NCBI RefSeq assembly: GCF_028372415.1 | Contig: NC_092876.1 | Location: forward strand, 218,289,528-218,353,527 | Direction: 5' to 3' | DNA length: 64,000 nucleotides | Origin: Notamacropus eugenii | Lineage: Eukaryota > Chordata > Mammalia > Diprotodontia > Macropodidae | In this document: positions 28,201 to 37,200 of the stretch, piece by piece | Numbering within the stretch: the stretch's first letter is position 1 | How the letters are laid out: the number at the start of each line of letters is the position of its first letter | Notes under the pieces: generated by a model | Database searches by the model: none | Seen by the model: only the letters and a program-made list of their open reading frames with translations | Told to the model about the DNA's origin: nothing | Program-made: the position numbers and the translations under genes

Positions 28201-31200
28201 ATTTGAACCTACCTCCTCTAGTTGCCAAATTTCTTGAACGCAATTACTACAACATCTCCATTTCCTCACTTCCCATTTTTCTCTTAACTTCAATGTGATA
28301 TCAGGGTAACCGTTCTTTCATAATACAACAATCACAAAGTCACCAAAGCCAGGGAGTGGCTTATTCCTAGTTCTGGGGAGGATCTGTTACTGACCATTCT
28401 TTTCTTCAGCATCCATGGCACTACAATTTCCTGGTTCTTTTTTCTTTCTTCCTGTACGCATTCAGGACTCACTCTTAAATTTCTAGTCTTTTGTCCAAAC
28501 TCTAGCCCTAGAAAATAAATTTTTCTACTTTTAATTATCTATTATATGTGACTCTCACATTTTTCTCTTTCATTGCTGTCCTCTATTTGCCACTGCATGA
28601 GCCTTATTGTGTGAATGTCCCACTATCATAATCATAATAAAAGTTGCTATTTACAGTTACCTTAAAGATGGCAAGACACTACAGATATATTATCTAAAGA
28701 CATCCTGACCTCACAATATCCCTATGAGGTATGTAGTACACATAGGCACTATCATTCTCACATTATTGATACAGAAATTCAGGTTTAGAGGTATTAAGTG
28801 ATTTGTGATCACACAGCTAGTGTTAAAGGCAGGATTCAAAATCAGAGCTCATGCTTTTTCAACTCTGATACCATGCTACATGGGCACAAAGCAGTCATTG
28901 TATTAGAAAAATTCTTTGAAAATCTCTCATAAGTAAACACTTTACTTGCCTGTTGTTACCATCATTTAATACTATTATAATAGCCATGATCTCTGAGTCA
29001 AACTAGTGAAAATGTCACTTTCTTTATAACACTACCTAGTTTAAAAACTTCTAAATGGACAAAGGGCAAAGTTCAAACTAATCCCCTATACTTGGATTTC
29101 AAGGTCCTCTACTATATTTCCTTACCTACCTATAATTCCACCTTATATTTTTCAAATACCATAAACCTGAGAATTCTCATAAACCATAGCATACAAACCA
29201 AGCTTTATTCCTCACACACTCTATATTCATTCTCACTTTCATGCTTTTTTTTCATGCTGTTCTCCCTATCTGGCATGGCTTCTTCTATAATCTGCCCCAA
29301 TGCAAATATCAGAGTAGCCACTTATAAACATTTATTGAATTTCCTAAAAAAAATTTCCTTTATCACAAATAAAATTGAATGTTGAAATATGAGGTATTAT
29401 GTTTTTACATTATCCTACTGCTTGGGAATAGAACATAATATTTCTTAAATATAACTCAATGAAGTGTAATTAATTATCTATTATGCCAATGGAGGGTTTG
29501 GAATATGTTTAAAGTTCTATTTAAATATAAATGTGTTAGACAGTATAAGCATTTGTAATACTTGAAAAGCAGAATAATGAAGTCACATTGTGAAAATTTT
29601 ATTAAGGCAGAAGAGTTAGAAAGTTGTGTGGTTTTCTGACACATTCTGCCAGTTCAGCTCTTTCTAGATTTCTTACTCCATGCTATCAATGGACAATAAA
29701 ACCTTTCATAATACTAATACAGAACAAGAAATGCAAAGTATTATGAGAAAGTGTTTTAATTTCAAGATTTGTTAGGGATAATCCAGCTGTAATATTGGAT
29801 AATCCCTCTTGAAAATAATCACAAATTGACTGTAAGAAGGTATAATGGCTTAATTTAACTACTTTAGGCTTTTTATCTATGGGTCTTGGATAAAATGTAG
29901 TTATGCCTTTATAACTGATTCTTACTAAATAAATCATAACCAAGAAATGATTTTAAATCACTTGTGAAGACAGAAACACTTAATAAAATTTATTTATCAA
30001 GGTTACATTCAAACAATTAGCTAGATTAATGAATGAATGAAAAATGAATGGCAAATCTATGCAGAGAAATTTTAAAATTTACAACTAAATTCTTGACCTT
30101 TGAGGATGTCATCACATGATGATGAAAATAAATTTCAAACAAAGAGTTACTAAGTTATTATTTAAAAGAAATATAACCCATACATGCCTATTTTAATTCA
30201 TCTAGGTTATATTAGTGGAATATTTTCAAAGTCAAAATTATTTAAAATTTATATGAGGTAGAAAGAATTAATAATTTAATATGTATGTCATATAAAAGAA
30301 AAAATAATTTTAATATAATAATGTGAACCAAAATTAATTTTAGGGTTTCAATTTTCACTTTAAAAACTTCACTAATATTTAAAATAAACAATTTGTTATT
30401 GATAAGTCAGTGCTGAATCAGCTCTCTGTATAGAGTCAGACTACTGATTAGCCAGAACAAAGCAAGCTAGAAGAACTAAAATCTGGAAAAAGATGCAATT
30501 AAAATTACTCCATCCTGATCTATATAAACTAGCTCATGATGATGAGAAATGCTTGTGGAGAGAAGAAAGGAAACAGACAACCTACAATAATTTCATATAT
30601 AAGTTTAATTGATAAATCAAGAGCAATAACAAGGAAACCAAAAGAGCCCCCAAGCACCTTAGCCTTCAAACACTTGACTGATTTGCATGGTAGCAAATAG
30701 GCAGTACTTACAGGGAATATAAACTTATTTGTAAAACCTTAATCAAAAAAGGTAATAAGGAGGCAGCATGGTAGAGTGGAAATAACACTGTCTAAGAAGT
30801 CACAGAACTTGGGTTCTAATCCTCCCTCTGTGAGCCTGGACAAATCATTCAGAACTTCCCTAAACCTAAATTTCCTCCCCTATAAAATGAGGCAGTTGAA
30901 CTTTACCAACAGCATTAACCTCAAATAGAAATAAGCACCATTAAACTGTACGTCAGGATCCCTGCGGAGTGCATATTAACTTAGTTTTAAAATGTAATGT
31001 TATTTACATTTTATTGCATTGCTATTTCTCTTGATAACAGTTTCCTAATTACATTCTAACTGGGTTCAGGTAACACACAGGACTGCTGTGGTCCACCACA
31101 ACCCACAGGCTATCTGTTTGACATCTCTGAACTAGATGGCCCAAGATTATTTCCAGCTCAAGGTCTACGATCCTAAGCCTATGAGTAGTGCTGCCTTTAT

Positions 31201-34200
31201 ATAACAGAGAAATTCAGTAGAGTAAGACACTCAACTAAGTAAAAGTCATCCCAAGGGTATTTAAGAATGAAACTGGAAAGGGTTCAAACAAAGAACAAAT
31301 GTAAAAGATACATACATTTGCTAAAATGTTAATAAAGAGACAGCTGGTAGTTTGGTGAATAGAACACTTGTCAGAAGTCAGAAAGATATTAGTTCAAATC
31401 TAGAAGCAGACACCTACTAGTTGTACAACCCTGGAAAAGTCACTTAGCAGAGAGAGGCAGAGAAAATCTAAGATTTATGGAAGTGATTGTAGAAAACTGA
31501 AAACAAGTAAATCAATTAATAACAAAAAAGAGTTAGCAACATAGATAAAATTGCTAATGACCCTCTGCATGTATTAGATGTGACATAAAACAGGGAGATA
31601 TGTCCTCACCAAAGGTTTGCTACACATATAGAGATCCATGTAGAGTTCAACTTGGGGAACGGATTCCCTACAGATGATGAGGTACTACAGATACTTCTTT
31701 ATGTGGATAACAGGATGCCTACTAAACACATCCCATAATAACGTGGAGCCTCCTAGACAAGTTCTATAATCACTCAAATGAAGTTAGTCTGACATAGGCA
31801 AAACCAAGGGGATAAAGAATAATGAATGAAGAATGTCCATTATGACATGTAATTATATAGACAACCTAAAGAGCACAACTACACACACACATGCATCACG
31901 GATAGACAAAGCAAAAGGACAATGAGCTGGATCCACAACTCAACAGGAAGAGAGTAGACTGTATGGTCTTTCAGAAAAAGCTCGTGGACCCTAAATTTCT
32001 TCTTAAAACCAATTCCACAAGAAGTGTTATATGGCTTTGAATCACAGAACACTATAGTCTCTGAAGAATAAAAAAATCGGTATTACTCAGAAGACAATGG
32101 AGAGATACACTACAGCATTCTGCTACACTGTGTCAGTACTCTGAAACGTAAAAGATATGGAATTACAAAGAACAAGAGGAAAATAGGTGATAAAAAAAAA
32201 ATCAGTTGACTTATGTGGCAAGAAGGAAAAATAACAAATAGATGGCCCATATGCCCTACTGCTATCTTCTTGATGGCAGGAGAAAGTGAGTAAGGCCCTT
32301 AGCAAGTTAAATGGCTCACTTGTTGCAGACTCCTTGAAGGTGGTCAAAAGCTCCCAAGATGGACAAGAAGTGAGATGTTTTAATTGCTATGGATGGAAGG
32401 AACATCCACATCAATGACCAAAAATGGAGCTAAAAGATGACGTTACTCCTGTCCCAATGCTAAATTCATCCAATTTCCACTACATTTAGGTAAAACAAGT
32501 AAATAGAGCAAAAACAGGTGGCAGTTAGTGATCCAAGAATGAAGAAGCAAAGTCAGAACCAAGTCACTTTTTCAGCTTGTTACTGGCATGGCTGATTCTC
32601 CTCTTCTAATACACAACTGTAACTTCAAGCCAGCAATAAAGAAGGATAATTCCTTGAAGTTGCAGGTAAGGCAGAAATATGGTTTTGACTGACTCTTTCA
32701 TGGATTACATGGTTCCTCCAATTATTAAAATACTACATATATGCCCTTTACACAGAGGGCAGCATTTCCAAAGAAGAGTTCAGTCACAGCTAAGACAAGG
32801 TATGATTAGAGCTGGACCAGGAGGCTATGGACGAAGGTAATGATGTCTCTTCTGTCAACAAATATTTATTGAGTATTTATTTTATACCTAGAACTATACT
32901 ATGACATAAATGATGCAACAGAAGAGGCAACACAGCAACAGAGTTCTGGGCATGGAGTTAGAAAGACCTCAGTATAAATCTCATGACTTACATTACTAGC
33001 TACCTTGACAAGTCACATAAGTTCTTTAAGTCTCAGCTTCCTATCTATGAAATTGGCAGGAATAATAATGAATGAGGGAATAAGCTTAAGGAAAGAATAA
33101 ATAAAACTACTACTTTTTGCTAATGACAAGATTCACTTAAAAAACCTAAAAGAGTAAAATAAAAGTTCATTAAACAATGAATAAATTCAGCAAAGTTGCA
33201 GAAAAAAAAACCCCACATAAATCATTAGCATTCCTGTTTGTTGCCAAAAAAGCTCAGCAGGAAGAGCTAAACAGCAAAATTCCACTTAAAATAACTACAT
33301 AAGTTATAAAGTATTTGAAAATGTATCTACCAAGATGGACCCAGGAACTCTATCAATAAAATAAGAGTGACTCTATGAACTATATAAAACAATCCTTGCA
33401 AAAGTAAAGACAGATCTAATTAAGGGGAGAAATATTCATTACTCACATGAGTAAAATAGGTTGAACCAACTATTTTTTAATCAGTACCAGGGCCTTCTAA
33501 TGACTACTACTTTATTTGATTTCTGGTATGACTAGACCCCATTTCTTTGCCATTTATTTCATTTTTACCCTTGAAATTCTTGACTTTTTTCCCTAGAAAT
33601 GAATGCTCATTTTTGCTAGCTGTATAAAGTATTCCTTTGGTATCTTTACAGGTACAACACTGAACGTGAAAATTAATTTAGGTAGTATTGTCTTTTTTAT
33701 TTTACTGGTTCAACATAGCCATGAGGAATTAATGTTTCTACAGTTACTTAGATTTGTCTTTATTTCAGCAGAGTATTTAAAGATAGATTTATTTAAGGGA
33801 CCAAATGAATTAAAACAGGGATTATTCATTTTACTCAAAGTGTTCTTTAAAATAGTAAGTTTACTTGGTATATTTAAAATAGTATTTGATTTATATTAAT
33901 TTTGGAGGAACACAACTATTGTATAAAATGAGCTAAACCTGTATATATTCCTGATGATCATTTTTACTTTGCATGTTATTTTACAAATTTAACACACCTC
34001 CTCCTAGGAAGTAACTATAAATTCACAAATATTAATTTGTTCATTATTATAGATAACTTAAGGTGAAGATCCTTTCCTATCAACCACTGAAAAACTAGAT
34101 TTCTTATTAAAGTTCTTAGAACTTGTAAAAATCTGAAGTATTTTTCTAAGTGACTTCAAGTTTGAGCTAAAGAAGCATCTTCAAATATTAACATACTCTT

Positions 34201-37200
34201 CTCTTATGGAATCTGTTATTCATGAAAATCAAATAGATTTCCCTGATACTATTTAGATTTTAAGTAAACATATTTTTAAATGCTAACTCAGTTTCCAAAG
34301 TTTTATCTCTAGCCTTAGATATAATTTATATAATTTTCAGACTACCAGTTTTTTATTATTCAGAATTACTATAAATATATAATTGAATAGCTATAAATTT
34401 TAAACTGAGTGAGAAACTAAATTTTAAAATGTCAAAAATACAATTTTCACATAGGTTAGTTCAACTTACGTGTAGTTCAACTTATGCGTCCTTTGCCCTT
34501 CCCTTTTCACTTAAAATATACCGTATAAAATATTTCATCAAATTCTAATCCTTTATGGGTTACACTGTGAAAAACAGAATAAAAGAACATTCTTCTCCCA
34601 TAAATAACAATATTTAATGAATTTGGGTTTATGATACTACCAGCAGTTGAATCATCCCAGATATGCTAATTTAGTTCACTGTTTCTTATGGCATCTCATT
34701 ATGAAAAAGAAGAATAAATTATAGGATAGGATTGAGAACTTAATATTCCACATTTATTAATATTAGCATATAATGTGCAATCATATGTAAATATTAATAT
34801 TTATTATAGCTAATAATGATAAGAAGAAAACAGTAGTAGAAAAGAATATAAGGAAGGTGAACTTAAAACTAAAAAAACTAACCAGAAATTGGCTGTGAAG
34901 AAAAATCACAGCAGGTGATTCCAAGATCATGTGCTTTTTCACTATGTAAGCACCTCATTTTATCATCCCAGACTGTTAAGTCTCCACATGACGATCCTGT
35001 GACAAAGATGCTTCCATTAGGAGAAAATGCACAGGCCACCAAGGAACCATCTTTAACACTACCACATCTGAAATAAAGAGTTAAAGAATAAAGGAATTTG
35101 CTTTTAAAACATTGTTTGTTTTGAAAATATAACTTCTAACTAAAACATTAGTTATTATTTAAAAAGGGAGAAGAAATACGCCCAAAGGAAAAAAGTCTCT
35201 ACAATTAAACTGAAACAAGCTTTCTTAAAATAAAGTGAGAAATTTAATGCTATCTCAAATAATGTATTTCACAAGACCAAACTGCCTACATCCTAACCTA
35301 AAGTCGATTTACATTTAGCTTTTCATGCAAAAATATGCATAAAGGAGAACAAATGTCAAAGTAGGTAACACCAATCAAGCATCAAAATCTATTAAACAGT
35401 AAATACAGACAATATTATCTGCCACACTTTTATCTTCAAAATAACTTAAAAACCTGACCTAACCATAGTAAATTTAAATTTACCACATTCACATTAAGTT
35501 TTACACATTATTTGTGAGTTTAAAAAAAAAATTCAAAGTCTCCCCACACCCAAATAACCATTTAGCAACATGAATTTTTTTTTCACTCTACCACTTCTAA
35601 CACAAATTCATCTTAGAAAAAGATAAGGGATTATGATAATTATTTACTCAATTACTTTCTTAAAATTAGTTAAAATGCAACAATTAGTGAAGCGCCCCAT
35701 ACAGCAGCTAAATTTTACTATATGCATATCCTTGTATATTATCAGCTAAAAACTTGAACTAGGAAAACTAAGAGCCAAAGGCATGTCATTATCCCCTTAG
35801 TTAAAAAAAAAAAGTTTCCTTAAGATATTTTTAACTATGCTATCACAGCCCATGATTGCAGTATTTTATCACAGGTATCTTTCACTTCATCTTTTATATG
35901 TTTCTAAATATTGCTAGAAAATGATTACCTTTCCTCCATCCTCACAAATTAGAGAATAGCTGGTACTCTGATAGAGTAATTAAAAGTTCTCAAAGGGTCA
36001 TGTGACAGAAGTTTTGAAAATAGAGGTAGAACAATTTGGCTAATAAACTGAAATAAAGTGCACATTTACGTAGAAATCTATTAAAAGATGGGGTAATAAC
36101 TAATATAGCTTTTTTCCCTAGCTTAAAGGCAAAATGAATGGAAATCTCACAACTAGTAATATTTTTATTTAAACCAAATGACATGAAAACCAAAGAGAAC
36201 AACTTTAGACATGTCAAGATGTACCACGATCACTGGTCTTCCCTCTTTGGCCTTCTTCCACACTAAAACTTCCACGTAAGCAGCCCTATCCTATCTCAAC
36301 AAATATATTCATATATCCTTAAAGTAATGACAATTTTAAAAAATGCATGTTTTTAAAGAAGAAAGTGGCATGGCCTAGTGAATAGAAAACCAGTCTTGGA
36401 ATCACAAGAACTGGGCTCTTGTATCACATACAGTGCATATAACCTATGCATATATATAACATATACAGGCTGTGTAACCCTGAGTAACTATTTCTATAAC
36501 TTCTCAGTGCCCAGACAACTTTTTTAAGTCTATAAATGGCAGAGAAGTGCACATTTGTATTTGTCCGCTATGATGAAAATTCTCTTTTTTATAGGGAGTT
36601 ATCCGTATCAACTAAGTCACAGGCCCAGTCCCATTCCAATTCATAAGTGATAAAGTTACTAGTAGTCTTAACTATCAGTGCTTTTTTTTTTTTAAGTGAA
36701 AATAAAATACTTTTGGGCAGAATGTTTCAGTTTTGCCTGGGCTTGATCATCACAGCACAATTTGATGGTCTGAAACATTTCCTCACTTTGTAGCCAAGAA
36801 GGACTAAAATATTCAAAATGACAATTAGAACCACTGAAACTGATTAAGCTTCCGTTTTTCAATAAATATAAAGATATAAAATATGTTAATTCAAACACTT
36901 AAAGCCAAGAAACAATTACATGTTTAAAAAATAATATTTATAAAATAGGAAGCTGTTGAAGATGGCTAGAGTGGAGAGAGAAAGGTAGTATGTATGTTCG
37001 TCAGTTTCTTCACAGGCAGTTTCCTACAGCAATTACATTGGAATTACAGCCCAGGCCCAGTTTCATCCGATTCCAATTTACAAGTGATAAAATTACAAAT
37101 ATCCCTTTTCCCCCCAAAAAAACAGATACTCTTAATCACAAGCACTCTTTTAAAGAGTGAAAATAAAATATTTGGAAATAAAGGTGATATAAAAAATAAA

